Of a DNA stretch of 64,000 nucleotides, positions 1-8,887 are shown piece by piece. The stretch covers positions 399,808 through 463,807 of the forward strand of contig JAJDTU010000001.1 in assembly GCA_022826965.1 (NCBI GenBank), written 5' to 3'. Made by a program: the position numbers and the translations under genes. Position 1 is the stretch's first letter. Each line of letters opens with the position of its first letter. Source of the stretch: Dehalococcoidia bacterium. GTDB taxonomy: Bacteria > Chloroflexota > Dehalococcoidia > Bin125. The notes beneath the pieces were generated by a model. That model saw only the letters and a program-made list of their open reading frames with translations, searched no databases and was not told the DNA's origin.

Positions 1-779
1 TCCTGGGCTCCGAAGAGGCTCGGCTCGATGTGTTTGAGCAGGAACGCGTAGTGCACACCAGCTGCGCCGGTGAAGGCGCCGCTCATGGTGAAGGCGAGGA
101 TCTTGGTGCGTGCGATGCGGATGCCGATCGATTCGGACAGGTCCTCGTTCTCGCGCACGGCGCGCATGGTCGCGCCGAAGCCTGAGCGGCGAATCAGGTA
201 GACGGCGAGGATCGCGAGCGCCAGGTAGGCCACGGTGACGTAGTAGATCGAACTTGCCGACTGCAGGCCGATACCGAAGAAGTCGGGCATTCCGCCCTGG
301 ACGATCAGGCCCAGACGACGTCCGCTTTCGAAGCCGCCGCCATTCTCGAGCACGATCCGCACCAGCTCGCCGAATCCGAAGGTGGCAATCAGGAAGAAGT
401 GCCCGCGAATCCGCAGGGCCGGATAGGCGAGCAGCGCCGCCGCAATCGAGGCAAAGACGATCCCCAGCGGGAGGACCGCCCAGTACGACCAGCCGAACTC
501 GCGGAAGAAGATCGCCCCGGTGTACGCGCCGATCGCCCAGAGGCCCGCATGCGCGAGAGAGAGAATGCCGGCCTGCCCGAAGATCACGGCCAGTCCATAG
601 ACGGCGATGGCCGTTGTGCCGGCGACCGTTGCCAGGAAAAGATGGCGTGAGGTGGAGAACTCGGGAATCAGCAGAATGAACAGGCCGACTCCGATGATGA
701 CGACCGCCCGCTCGACCGTGGTCCACCGCCGGGGGCCGCTCAGCGCGTCAGCGATGTGGTTCCTGGCGACGGTCTTCAT
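1..779 (-). CDS. livM: LivM-type branched-chain ABC transporter permease (3' partial)
   Basis: Inner-membrane permease that pairs with LivH in branched-chain amino acid-type ABC importers. About 259 residues are visible, starting MKTVARN at 779; an in-frame ATG two codons earlier at 785 is an alternative. Several hydrophobic segments are followed by the family stretches YGLAVIFGQAGILSLAHAG and YPALRIRGHFFLIATFGFGE, and later ATMRAVRENEDLSESIGI, the conserved cytoplasmic coupling loop that contacts the ATPase. The reading frame runs off the window, so the C-terminus and any livG/livF ATPase genes lie further left. It follows livH by 31 bases on the same strand and ends a run of five minus-strand genes (flavin oxidoreductase, MBL hydrolase, binding protein, livH, livM). 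The true substrate may not be an amino acid; this family also takes up aromatic and amide compounds. Confidence 0.93.
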   Translation of the reverse strand, partial: MKTVARNHIADALSGPRRWTTVERAVVIIGVGLFILLIPEFSTSRHLFLATVAGTTAIAVYGLAVIFGQAGILSLAHAGLWAIGAYTGAIFFREFGWSYWAVLPLGIVFASIAAALLAYPALRIRGHFFLIATFGFGELVRIVLENGGGFESGRRLGLIVQGGMPDFFGIGLQSASSIYYVTVAYLALAILAVYLIRRSGFGATMRAVRENEDLSESIGIRIARTKILAFTMSGAFTGAAGVHYAFLLKHIEPSLFGAQ

Positions 780-810
780 TTGCATTCGATTGTGCAATCG
801 TGCGGCGCCG

Positions 811-1689
811 CTAGCGCGCCGGAGGTCCCTGTAAGCCGGTTAGCAGGCCTCGCGGCCGGACCAACAGGATGATGATCATGACGATGAAGGCGTAGGACTC
901 TGACCATTCGGGCTGGAAGTACTGGGTACCCATCGCCTCGGCGAGTCCGAGACCGAACGCCGCGAGGATCGCCCCAAGCGGATTGCCGAGACCGCCGGCC
1001 AGCGCGACCGCGAACGCCTTGATCACGAACCGTCCGCCGATGAACGGGTCGATCGGGAAGAGGCCAATCATCAGCGCGCCGCCGAGTCCGGCCAGCAGTG
1101 AGCCGACCAGGAAGACGACCATGATGTAACGGCGCACGGGGATGCCCATCAGCGCCGCGGTGTCGCGGTCGATGGCACTGGCACGCAGCGCTCGGCCGTG
1201 ACCGCTGCGGTAAATCGCCCAGAGCATGAGAGCGACGACCGCCAGCGTCGCACCGACCACGAGCACCCTGGTAGCCGGAATCCTTGCTCCACCGAGGTCG
1301 AAGACCGTCGTGATCGGCGCCGGCAAGTCGACGATGCTGGCACCGACTGGAGACAGCTCGACCAACAGGTGTTGTAAGACGATGATCAGGCCGAGCGAGA
1401 CGATAAACCCGTTGATCGGTGAGTCGAAGGTGAAGCGGAAAACTCCACGTTCCAACGCCACGCCGATCAGTCCGACGGCGACGATGGCGAAGAGCAGGCC
1501 CAGCCAGAAGCTGCTGCTGAGCTGGATCGTGACAAACCAGGCGAGGAAGCCGCCAATGACCAAGAGCTCGCCGTGGGCGAACATGACCAGTCCGGTGAGG
1601 CCGAAGATGAGAGTGACCCCGAGCGCCATCAAGGCGATCACGGCGCCAATCGACAGGCCATTGATCACCTGCTGCAGGAAGATCTCCAT
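811..1689 (-). CDS. livH: LivH-type branched-chain ABC transporter permease
   Basis: 292-residue integral membrane protein, the usual length for LivH. It starts MEIFLQQVINGLSIGAV, the typical family opening, and has GVTLIFGLTGLVMFAHGELL in the first third. The loop ALRASAIDRDTAALMGIPV (about residues 168-186) matches the ATPase-coupling loop of the family. The C-terminus contains GGLGNPLGAILAAFGLGLAE and ends in a short basic tail. It forms the heterodimeric channel with LivM, whose gene begins 31 bases downstream, and is fed by the binding protein encoded upstream at 1816-3279. Family assignment is firm; the transported compound cannot be told from sequence. Confidence 0.94.
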   Translation of the reverse strand: MEIFLQQVINGLSIGAVIALMALGVTLIFGLTGLVMFAHGELLVIGGFLAWFVTIQLSSSFWLGLLFAIVAVGLIGVALERGVFRFTFDSPINGFIVSLGLIIVLQHLLVELSPVGASIVDLPAPITTVFDLGGARIPATRVLVVGATLAVVALMLWAIYRSGHGRALRASAIDRDTAALMGIPVRRYIMVVFLVGSLLAGLGGALMIGLFPIDPFIGGRFVIKAFAVALAGGLGNPLGAILAAFGLGLAEAMGTQYFQPEWSESYAFIVMIIILLVRPRGLLTGLQGPPAR

Positions 1690-1748
1690 GAGCGGCTTAT
1701 CCTCCCCGAATTGACCTGACCGCGACCGCTGCGCAACCTCTGATCCTG

Positions 1749-1777
1749 CTCTCCCCCCGCTCCGGGCGGGGGGAGAG
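1749..1777. repeat. Perfect 12-bp GC-rich stem-loop between binding-protein and permease genes
   Basis: CTCTCCCCCCGC and its exact complement are separated by TCCGG. No T-run follows on either strand, so it is not a standard intrinsic terminator. It lies in the 126-base gap between the binding-protein gene and livH. In many ABC operons a stem-loop here stabilises the upstream message and gives more binding protein than permease; that role is inferred. A similar CTCTCCC/GGGAGAG hairpin occurs at 16021-16043. Confidence 0.6.
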
Positions 1778-1815
1778 GCAATTGTGACTGTTCCGGCTCA
1801 GGAGCCGCCTGAACC

Positions 1816-3279
1816 CTATTGCTCAGATCCCTCTTGATTGGCGAGCACGAACTCGTCGGTCACACCAAGCGCCTCGGGGCCGTACTCCTCAAGTGAGAAG
1901 TTGGTGCAGCTGATCTCGCCGAGCTGGACCCGGCAGGTGTCGTAGCCGTGCGCCACGCGGTGCCATTCCGGGTCCATCGTCAGGGTCGAACTGAGCACCC
2001 CGTCAATGGTGATGCCCTCCAGCGCTTCGGCGATCGCCGTGGTGTCGTCAACGGTGCCGGCCTTCTGCATCGCCGCCACCAGCATGTAGACGTAGTCGTA
2101 CTGCCAGAGCGTGATGTCGGTCAGCGGGGCGGGCGAGCAACCGTCGGGGTTGCCGCACTCGAACTCGTTCACGGCCTGGTAGTGCTCGCGCGACCGTTCA
2201 CTGCTGTTGATCGCCCGGCAGAGGTTGATGCAAGCGAGCACGATCGGCGCTTCGTTGTCGATGCCGCCGGGGAAGTTCTCTTCCCACCAGCCGGGGTCAA
2301 CGCCGAAGACCATGTAGCCCCGGGCGACCTCGAGCTCGAGCGCCTGCTCGGCGATCAGCACCGAGTCGGCAGCGATGTACCAGTTGTGCATCCAGTCGGG
2401 CTCCAAACCCTTGAGCCGGGTCAGGAACGGGGTGAAGTCGGTGGTGCCGGGCGGGTAGAAGACGACCGGGTAGGTCTTCTGGCCGAGCGCGGTCAGGACA
2501 CCGTTGTAGAAGCGTCCGAGGAACTGTCCGGAGGGGTCGTCGGTGGCGATGATCACCGAGGTGTCGCCTTCCTCTGCGCCGAGCAGTTCGAGCACGCCGG
2601 CGGCGGTGATCGTGCTTCGGGTCAGCTCCGAGGGCTCAATCTGGAACAGCCACTTGTGCGTGGTCTGTGACGTCTCAGGATTCAGCACCCCATCCTCGGA
2701 GGTGAGGATGCTGAGCGACATCAGGTGCAGCACCTTCTCGGGCTGGGTCAGCTCGGAGGCGGCCAGGCCAATCCCGTGGGGGATCGGCCCGAAGATGATC
2801 TTGATCCCTTCATCGCGGATCAGCTCCTGCACCGCGGCGATCCCGACTGCGTCATCGGAACGGGTGTCACGGGCGACGACCTCAATCGTGTAGGTCGTGT
2901 CGCCGACGACGAAGCCGCCGGCCTCATTGATCTGTTCCACGGCCAGGAGCAGGCCGACTTCTTCGGACTTGCCGTAGAAGGCGAGTCCGCCGCCGGAGAG
3001 CGGCTGCACTGAACCGATCCGCACGACTCCCGTATTGGCTGTTTGTTGTTGCTGTTGCTGTGCTTCGGGCTGTGGTTGCGGTTGAGCCTGTTGCTCCTGG
3101 GCCTGGGGTTGCGCTTGCTGTTCTTGCTGCGGTTGGGCCTGGGCAGCGGCCGGTTGCTCGTCCTCGTCGTCGCCGCATGCGGCAAGAGCGAAACCGAGCA
3201 CCAGTACAGCCAGCGCGGCACCGACCAATCCCATCCAGCGCCAACGGGTCAGGCGACTGTCAGTGTCCAGGTGGGTCAT
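1816..3279 (-). CDS. Branched-chain-type ABC substrate-binding lipoprotein with Q-rich linker
   Basis: 487 residues. A Sec-type leader with hydrophobic core at about 16-31 ends in the lipobox LAAC (Cys35), so the mature protein should be lipid-anchored outside the membrane. Cys35 is followed by an acidic GDDEDE and then about 45 residues made almost only of Gln, Ala, Pro and Glu. The periplasmic-binding fold starts at about residue 88 with VRIGSVQPLSGGGLAFYGKS, typical of LivK/type I binding proteins. Four Cys in the C-terminal half (CINLC, CGNPDGC) may form disulfides. ATG at 3279 is preceded by GGAGG. It supplies ligand to LivH/LivM encoded downstream; association with a monooxygenase and a lactonase-like enzyme suggests a catabolic substrate rather than leucine. 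Confidence 0.92.
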   Translation of the reverse strand: MTHLDTDSRLTRWRWMGLVGAALAVLVLGFALAACGDDEDEQPAAAQAQPQQEQQAQPQAQEQQAQPQPQPEAQQQQQQTANTGVVRIGSVQPLSGGGLAFYGKSEEVGLLLAVEQINEAGGFVVGDTTYTIEVVARDTRSDDAVGIAAVQELIRDEGIKIIFGPIPHGIGLAASELTQPEKVLHLMSLSILTSEDGVLNPETSQTTHKWLFQIEPSELTRSTITAAGVLELLGAEEGDTSVIIATDDPSGQFLGRFYNGVLTALGQKTYPVVFYPPGTTDFTPFLTRLKGLEPDWMHNWYIAADSVLIAEQALELEVARGYMVFGVDPGWWEENFPGGIDNEAPIVLACINLCRAINSSERSREHYQAVNEFECGNPDGCSPAPLTDITLWQYDYVYMLVAAMQKAGTVDDTTAIAEALEGITIDGVLSSTLTMDPEWHRVAHGYDTCRVQLGEISCTNFSLEEYGPEALGVTDEFVLANQEGSEQ

Positions 3280-3330
3280 CTCGGTGCCTCCAGGCTGCTG
3301 CGCTGCACCGATGGTGTTGGTCAGCGCACG

Positions 3331-4167
3331 TTACTCATACGTGTGGCCGGGCATGAATTCGACCGGTTTGATTGCCAACTCTCCTTGCGAAAACTGCATG
3401 CCTGATTCGTCGTGGCCGGGGAAGATGAACGCGTCGAGTTCCGACGCGATTTGCTCGACTTTCCCGCAGGAGTTGAGGAAGTCCTCGTTGCTCGTGTTGA
3501 CGAAGTTGGGGATCGGCGGCGGACCGAATGCGTCGTGAGTGCTAACCGCGTCGCCGGCGAGCAGCGCCCAGCCGGTGGTCTCGAGCCGCACCAGAACGCC
3601 CATCGAGCCAGGCGTGTGACCGGGCAGGCTGATCGTCCAGAGGTCTTCGAAAATCTCCTGGTCGCCGTACATCAGCGTGGGGTTGCGCCTGGAGATGAAG
3701 TTCCAGTCCTTGCGCACGAAGAAGTTGTCGGCCGACCAGATGTTGGTCGCGTAACGGTGCTCATCCTCATGCAGGACAATCTGAGCGCCGGCATCCTCGA
3801 ATGCTCGGAGGCCGCCGGCGTGGTCCGCGTGGCAATGGCTGAGGATCACGTAGTCGAAGTCGTCCGGGCCGAGGCCGATTCGCTTGAGCGAATTCTCCAG
3901 CAGGACGTCCTCGTTGAGTTCGCTGAGGTCGATCGTGGCCTGCCAGTCGGGCAGCCATTCGTCCAGGAAGTTGGTCGAGATGCCGGTGTCGTAGAGGATG
4001 CGGCCGGCTGGGTGGTTGATGATGTAGGCCAGCGAGGGGCAGCGGTACCAGGTGCGCGGCATGCTGGTGCGGCCGGGCAAGAGCATGTCGTTCGGGTTGG
4101 GATACCCGAGCACGCCATAGTCCATGCCCATGTAGCCCAGCTTGAGGCCTTGAAGTGTCGTTCCCAT
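3331..4167 (-). CDS. MBL-fold hydrolase, N-acyl-homoserine-lactonase-like family
   Basis: 278-residue metallo-beta-lactamase-fold enzyme. The metal-binding motif HCHADHAGG is at residues 111-119, with later family motifs LPGHTPGSMG, LLAGDA and FPGHDESG that supply the remaining His and Asp ligands for a binuclear zinc site. Length and layout fit the AiiA/AttM-like lactonase branch, but that branch also includes enzymes opening other lactones. GAAGGGGG lies upstream of the ATG. It sits between a flavin oxidoreductase gene (91 bases upstream) and the binding-protein gene (51 bases downstream), so it probably hydrolyses an ester or lactone in the same catabolic route. A quorum-quenching role is possible but not supported by context. 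Confidence 0.85.
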   Translation of the reverse strand: MGTTLQGLKLGYMGMDYGVLGYPNPNDMLLPGRTSMPRTWYRCPSLAYIINHPAGRILYDTGISTNFLDEWLPDWQATIDLSELNEDVLLENSLKRIGLGPDDFDYVILSHCHADHAGGLRAFEDAGAQIVLHEDEHRYATNIWSADNFFVRKDWNFISRRNPTLMYGDQEIFEDLWTISLPGHTPGSMGVLVRLETTGWALLAGDAVSTHDAFGPPPIPNFVNTSNEDFLNSCGKVEQIASELDAFIFPGHDESGMQFSQGELAIKPVEFMPGHTYE

Positions 4168-4258
4168 GATGCCGTTGCCCCCTTCTAGTCAGGGCCACCG
4201 TGCGGCGCGGGCAGCAAGCCCGCGCCGCGGACCAGGACGTCGCGGACCGCCGGGACGA

Positions 4259-5641
4259 CTAGGCCCCGTTGGTCGGGCTGAGGCCCGGCGAGACGTCGGG
4301 GTTGACCACGAGACCGCCGCAGGCATCTGCCAGCGCCGGCATGCACTGGTCGGCGAACATGTGCATCTGCTCCTCGGTCTCTTCGCCGCGATAGCCGCCC
4401 ATTTCGAACCAGCACGTGAACATGAAGTCCTCGTAGCCCACTGTTTCCTTGACCTCCATAATCTGCTCGACGATCTGGTCGGCGGTACCGACGAAGGCCA
4501 GTCCCTTGTCGATGCAGAGGTCGGCGGTGACGGGGCGGTCGGGCGGGGGCGGGGGCTCGTCAATGTCGGTGATCACGCCGCCGAAGCCGAAGGCGCCGAG
4601 GTAGGGCCAAGCGGCTTCCATACCCAGCTTGTAGCGTTCAAGGTCGTTCTTCTCGTCGCCCGGCTTGAGGATGTGCACGTAGCGCGCCGGCGAGAAGCCA
4701 CGCTTGACGTCCGCGTCGTAGCCGAACTTCCACGGACCTTCACGGTCCAGCCGGTCCGGCCACTTGTTCCGCTCCAGCGTCTCGTAGTAGCGCTCGACGT
4801 TGGCCTTGAGGCGCGAGTTGGGCTCGGGGATCGTGTAACAGTTGACGCCGTTGGCGGCGGCCCACTCGATCGAGCGGGGGCTGGTGACCGGCATCCACAT
4901 CGGCGGAACGGGCTTCTGGATCGGGTGCGGATAGACGCTGATCTCCTTGAGCGTCGTGCCGGTCGCATAGACCGGCGGACCCGATGCGTACATGTCCGGG
5001 GTGCCGATGTCCAGCACGCTGTCCAGGTCGCGGTCCACGTGCTCCTGGCTGAAGTAGGCGATCGTCGACGGGTTGCCCCACTTGGTGTAGCTGGGCGGCA
5101 GGTTGAAGAACTCCCCGGTGTGGCTGAACGAGTGTTCTCGCCAGGCTTTGTTGATGATCTGGAAGCACTCTTCGAAGAAGGAGCGGTTGCGCTCCTGGTC
5201 CTGGATCGTCGCGCCCTGTGCGCCGCCCAGCACCTCGGTCTCACGCGACTGATAGCCGCGTCCGACGCCGAACTCAAGCCGCCCGCCGCTGATCACGTCG
5301 AGCATCGCGCCCTGTTCCGCGAGTCGGATGGGGTGATGCCAGGGCAGGATGTTGGCCATCTGGCCCAGGCGAATCCGGCTCGTCTGGGCAGCGATCGCGG
5401 TCTCGGCGAGGATTGGATTGGGGCTGAACTCCACGCCCTCGGGCTGCATGTGGTGTTCGGTCATGAACCAGTAGTTGAATCCGAGTTCTTCGGCCAGGAC
5501 GCCCTGCCTGACCTGATTGACCAAGACTCGCTGGAAACTCTCGCTGGTCTCGTCGAGCGTTCCCGCATTGACTCGGGTACCGTCGACCACGTTGCTACCG
5601 AGGTCGACTGCGCCATTGTGGAAGATTCCGAGCTCAAGCAT
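4259..5641 (-). CDS. LLM-class flavin-dependent oxidoreductase (luciferase-like monooxygenase)
   Basis: 460-residue member of the bacterial luciferase-like superfamily, TIM-barrel enzymes using reduced FMN or F420. Family marks: FNYWFMTEHHMQ in the first strand-helix unit, SRIRLGQMANILPWHHPIRL, then GRLEFGVGRGYQSRE, which forms the flavin-phosphate region. I chose ATG 5641 (MLELGIFHNG) because it begins the first barrel strand and has GGAAAGGAAC just upstream; a longer frame reaches 5785 but is poorly conserved in character. It is longer than the usual 330-380 residues, mostly through a C-terminal extension. It heads the minus-strand run that includes the MBL hydrolase and Liv transporter, so it probably oxidises the imported compound. 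Confidence 0.9.
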   Translation of the reverse strand: MLELGIFHNGAVDLGSNVVDGTRVNAGTLDETSESFQRVLVNQVRQGVLAEELGFNYWFMTEHHMQPEGVEFSPNPILAETAIAAQTSRIRLGQMANILPWHHPIRLAEQGAMLDVISGGRLEFGVGRGYQSRETEVLGGAQGATIQDQERNRSFFEECFQIINKAWREHSFSHTGEFFNLPPSYTKWGNPSTIAYFSQEHVDRDLDSVLDIGTPDMYASGPPVYATGTTLKEISVYPHPIQKPVPPMWMPVTSPRSIEWAAANGVNCYTIPEPNSRLKANVERYYETLERNKWPDRLDREGPWKFGYDADVKRGFSPARYVHILKPGDEKNDLERYKLGMEAAWPYLGAFGFGGVITDIDEPPPPPDRPVTADLCIDKGLAFVGTADQIVEQIMEVKETVGYEDFMFTCWFEMGGYRGEETEEQMHMFADQCMPALADACGGLVVNPDVSPGLSPTNGA

Positions 5642-6013
5642 GGTGTTCCTTTCCTTCGCCGCCAGCGGCGACCCTGTTGACCGTCGCGAGATCGGACGGT
5701 TGCGTGTGGCTGAGAGGCCATCCTTTCGTCCCGACCGCGCAGGCGATCCGGGGCGTAGAGCCGGTGAGCCGTACGCGAGCAGCACGCAGGGCCCACCGGC
5801 GTAGCGGCATTCTGCGAATCGCCGACTGGGCTGTCAGTAAGCACCATGACAGTGAAGCGGCTTGCGCCAGGTCGGGTCCGCGATGTGGAGCCATGGCATC
5901 CGTTTGAGCGCGGGCAATCGAGCGCCGACAGCCTGATACGACCATCCGTTCTTGCCCGCATTCGGCTATGTTGCGCGAATGTCGGTGACTCGCAGAGCCA
6001 GAAGGAGAGCGAC
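5642..6013. other. Divergent intergenic region between the liv cluster and a peptide-ABC cluster
   Basis: About 370 bases separate the flavin oxidoreductase (minus) from the binding-protein gene (plus). Open frames here lack ribosome sites and protein-like character. It presumably holds both promoters, but I see no clear -35/-10 pair or operator. GAAGGAGAG at 6001-6009 is the ribosome site of the next gene. Confidence 0.5.
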
Positions 6014-7915
6014 ATGACACGACATTGGACCCAACTTCGCAGAGCCCGATTGTCCAGGCGATCACTGCTGCGAGCATCGGCGCGAGCCGGCGTCGGCGCC
6101 GCAGGACTGGCGCTGGTCGGTTGCGGTGACGATGACGACGACGATCAGGCTCAGAGCGTTGCACAGGCTCAGCAGCAGGACGAGCAACAGCAGCAGGCCA
6201 TGCAGCAGCAAGAGCAGCAGCAGGCGATGCAGCAGCAGGCCATGCAGCAGCAGGCCATGCAGCAGCAGGACGACCAGGCTGAACAGCAAGCTGAGCAGGC
6301 CCAGCAGCAGGAACAGAGCGCAGCCGAGGCGCAGGCTCAGCAGGAAGAACAGCAGGCTGCCGCGGACGACAACATCGATTACAACGCGACGGCGATCGGC
6401 GCGTACGGCTCCTTCCCGCAAATCCTCGACCAGGGCAGTGCGCTTGCCCGTGGCGGCCAATCGGCCTCCAACAGCTATCACTACGCCTCGGTGTTCCCCC
6501 TGGAGCCGCAGGGCACCGCGATTACGGGAGGTCTGGGCGAATGGGAGTTCGTGAGCAATGAGGCTCTGATCGTTCGAGTCACACCGGGCCGCGTCTTCCA
6601 CAACGGCGACCCTGTCACGGCAGAGGACGTCAAGTTCACGATCGATCGGCTGAGCAACAAGGCCGAGTACAACCCCGAGTACAACTCAGCCTGGACCGGT
6701 GAGTTGGTGTGGACGGGGGACAACTCGCTGATCGACGAGAACACATTGCGGATTGAGCAGGCGGAGCCGAGCGTGGACGCAGCTAACAGCCTCGCCACCG
6801 GCGGTTTTCCCGTGTTCCCCAAGGCGGTGATTGAGGCGGACGGCGACGACGCGTATGGCCAGTTTCCAATCGCGACCGGGCCGTTCAAGTTTGTCGAATG
6901 GTCGCCCGACGAGTACATCAAGAGTGTCCGCAACGACGACTACTACAACGGCCGTGACTTCGTGGGCGCGCCGCGGATGCCGTACCTGGCCGGATTCGAG
7001 GCGCGGCTGATTCCCGAAATCGGCGCGCGGGTCTCAGCGCTGGAAGCCGGGGAGATTGATCTCGCCAACTCGATCCCGCCGGATCTGGCCGTGCCGCTGG
7101 GCGACACCGGGGACTACAACGTCTACTACCATCCGGCTCAGCGTGGCTTGCACATCAAGCTGCCGATGACGATCGACGAAGATCCCTACAACCCCGGCCA
7201 ACCCAACCCGTGGCGCGATAAGCGCGTGCGGATCGCCGCCAACCTGGCCGTTGATGTCGATGCGATCACGCAGAACATCATGACCGGCCGCGAGAACTAC
7301 ACCTACAGCCTCTCCGCCGGTCAGTTCGGCTTCGCCAAGGATCTGGTGGAGCAGCGATGGGGGTACGACCCGGGGCGAGCCAGAGAACTACTCGCCGAGG
7401 CGGGTTTCGCCGACGGTCTCGAGACGGACTTAATCTACCTCAGCGGTCTGTACACGAACGACCAACTGTTCATGGAGGCGATCGCCGAGATGCTGCGAGA
7501 CGTCGGGTTCATCGTCAACCTGATTCCGGACGACATCTCCAAGTTCCTTGGCGAAGCGCGCAACAAGGAACTGACCGCGCCCTACCTGTTCCCCCAACCG
7601 GCGGGGTTCACTTCTCTGGGCTCATTCGCCATCGGTGTCGACAGCGCTGCGACATATGAGCACAAGGTGGAGGTCCTCAACGACGAGCGTGCGGAAATCG
7701 ATCGACTGATCGCCGAAGCCAAGGCTGAATTCGACACGGAGAGACGACGCAAGTTGCTCGAAGATGCCGTGCGCATTCACTACACGGAAGCGTCCTGGCT
7801 GTTCCTCTTCGAGCTGGTTCAAACGCACGTCGGCGCCGCACGGCTGGAGTGGGATCCGTTCTTCCTACAGCCGGCCTCGGTCGAGCTGTGGAATCTGAAG
7901 TCGGTGAAGACCTAA
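6014..7915 (+). CDS. Peptide/solute ABC transporter family 5 binding lipoprotein, Tat leader and Q-rich linker
   Basis: 633 residues from ATG 6014, which has AGAAGGAGAG eight bases upstream; a longer frame opens at 5846 without support. The leader contains a Tat motif (SRRSLLR, residues 14-20) and lipobox ALVGC (Cys37), so it should be exported folded or with cofactor and lipid-anchored. After a run of six Asp there are about 75 residues dominated by Gln with Ala, Met and Glu, including repeated MQQQ units. The family 5 (DppA/OppA-like) fold follows: WEFVSNEALIVRVTPGRVFH, NGDPVTAEDVKFTIDRL, GTGPFKF-like ATGPFKFVEW, and KRVRIAANLAVDVDAI. Permease genes follow at 7961 and 8884. Substrate unknown; family members take peptides, sugars, nickel or opines. 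Confidence 0.93.
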   Translation: MTRHWTQLRRARLSRRSLLRASARAGVGAAGLALVGCGDDDDDDQAQSVAQAQQQDEQQQQAMQQQEQQQAMQQQAMQQQAMQQQDDQAEQQAEQAQQQEQSAAEAQAQQEEQQAAADDNIDYNATAIGAYGSFPQILDQGSALARGGQSASNSYHYASVFPLEPQGTAITGGLGEWEFVSNEALIVRVTPGRVFHNGDPVTAEDVKFTIDRLSNKAEYNPEYNSAWTGELVWTGDNSLIDENTLRIEQAEPSVDAANSLATGGFPVFPKAVIEADGDDAYGQFPIATGPFKFVEWSPDEYIKSVRNDDYYNGRDFVGAPRMPYLAGFEARLIPEIGARVSALEAGEIDLANSIPPDLAVPLGDTGDYNVYYHPAQRGLHIKLPMTIDEDPYNPGQPNPWRDKRVRIAANLAVDVDAITQNIMTGRENYTYSLSAGQFGFAKDLVEQRWGYDPGRARELLAEAGFADGLETDLIYLSGLYTNDQLFMEAIAEMLRDVGFIVNLIPDDISKFLGEARNKELTAPYLFPQPAGFTSLGSFAIGVDSAATYEHKVEVLNDERAEIDRLIAEAKAEFDTERRRKLLEDAVRIHYTEASWLFLFELVQTHVGAARLEWDPFFLQPASVELWNLKSVKT

Positions 7916-7960
7916 GGTCCTGCCGACTGGCAACCGCTCGGGGCAGTTGGAGATCACGGG

Positions 7961-8887
7961 ATGGCCGCGCACCTGATTCCGCGACTGCTTCAGTCCATCG
8001 CGGTCGTCTTCGTGGTCGTCTCGCTGGTCTTCGTTGGTAGCCGCCTGATCGGCGACCCGATTGAGGCGTACGCGGCTCAGAATGCGACCGAGGAGTCGAT
8101 CGCGGCTCAGCGTGAGCGCCTCGGCCTGCTCGACCCGTTGATTGTTCAGTACGGCAACTTCCTCTGGGGCGTGGTGCGACTCGATTTCGGCGAGTCGATC
8201 TTCACAGAGCAGCCGGCCTGGGATGAAGTCATGTCTCGCCTCTGGGCGACAGTCCAGTTGAGCCTGGCGGCATTCATTCTGATTCTCGCGATCGGCGTTC
8301 CGATTGGCGTGCTCGCGGCAATAAGGCGCGGTTCGATCCCGGACCTGATAGCCCGGCTCATCGCCCTGGTGGGGCAAGCGATGCCGAATTTCTGGCTCGG
8401 CCTGCTTCTAATCTTCGTCTTCGCGGTTCAACTCGGGTGGCTGCCGACCAGCGGGCGCGGCGGATTCGAGAATCTGGTCTTACCCGCGATTACCCTCGCC
8501 GGCTTTGGCGCGGCTGCTGCGATGCGCCTGACCCGCTCAGGCATGCTCGAGGTGTTGAGCAACGACTACATCCGAACGGCGCAGGCGAAAGGGCTCGCCG
8601 GCAGGACGGTGATCCTACGCCACGCGCTCCGCAATGCATTGCTTGGCCTTGTGACCGTCCTCGGCATCATGCTGGCTCAGCTCTTGGCCGGTTCGATCAT
8701 CGTGGAAGTCGTGTTTGCCTGGCCCGGGGTGGGACGCCTGATCTTTCGCTCGATTAGCCTGCGAGACTTCCCCGTGATCCAGGTCGGCGTTCTCGTGATT
8801 GCCGTCTGGTTCGTTGTCGTCAATATTCTTGTCGACCTCTCCTACAACATTCTCGACCCCAGGATTCGCGTAGGTAGCGAGACATGA
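7961..8887 (+). CDS. DppB-type ABC transporter permease
   Basis: 308-residue inner-membrane permease of the peptide/nickel family. It opens with a hydrophobic segment ending VSLVFVGSRLIGDPIEAY, has ERLGLLDPLIVQYGNFL in the first periplasmic loop and the coupling-loop signature EVLSNDYIRTAQAKGLAG (about residues 193-210), followed by VILRHALRNALLGLVTVLG. It ends SYNILDPRIRVG, the usual DppB end. It lies 45 bases after the binding-protein gene and overlaps the next permease by four bases (ATGA), so the three are co-translated. No ATPase gene follows. Confidence 0.94.
   Translation: MAAHLIPRLLQSIAVVFVVVSLVFVGSRLIGDPIEAYAAQNATEESIAAQRERLGLLDPLIVQYGNFLWGVVRLDFGESIFTEQPAWDEVMSRLWATVQLSLAAFILILAIGVPIGVLAAIRRGSIPDLIARLIALVGQAMPNFWLGLLLIFVFAVQLGWLPTSGRGGFENLVLPAITLAGFGAAAAMRLTRSGMLEVLSNDYIRTAQAKGLAGRTVILRHALRNALLGLVTVLGIMLAQLLAGSIIVEVVFAWPGVGRLIFRSISLRDFPVIQVGVLVIAVWFVVVNILVDLSYNILDPRIRVGSET

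Noticed and set aside
3331..4167. Firm call as a quorum-quenching lactonase
   Set aside because: The HxHxDH motif is general to MBL enzymes, and the gene sits in a transporter/monooxygenase unit, so a catabolic hydrolase is at least as likely.
6170..6330. CAG/CAA-rich repeat as a CRISPR or microsatellite
   Set aside because: The repeats are in frame, mix CAG and CAA codons and encode the Gln-rich linker of a lipoprotein; there are no spacers.
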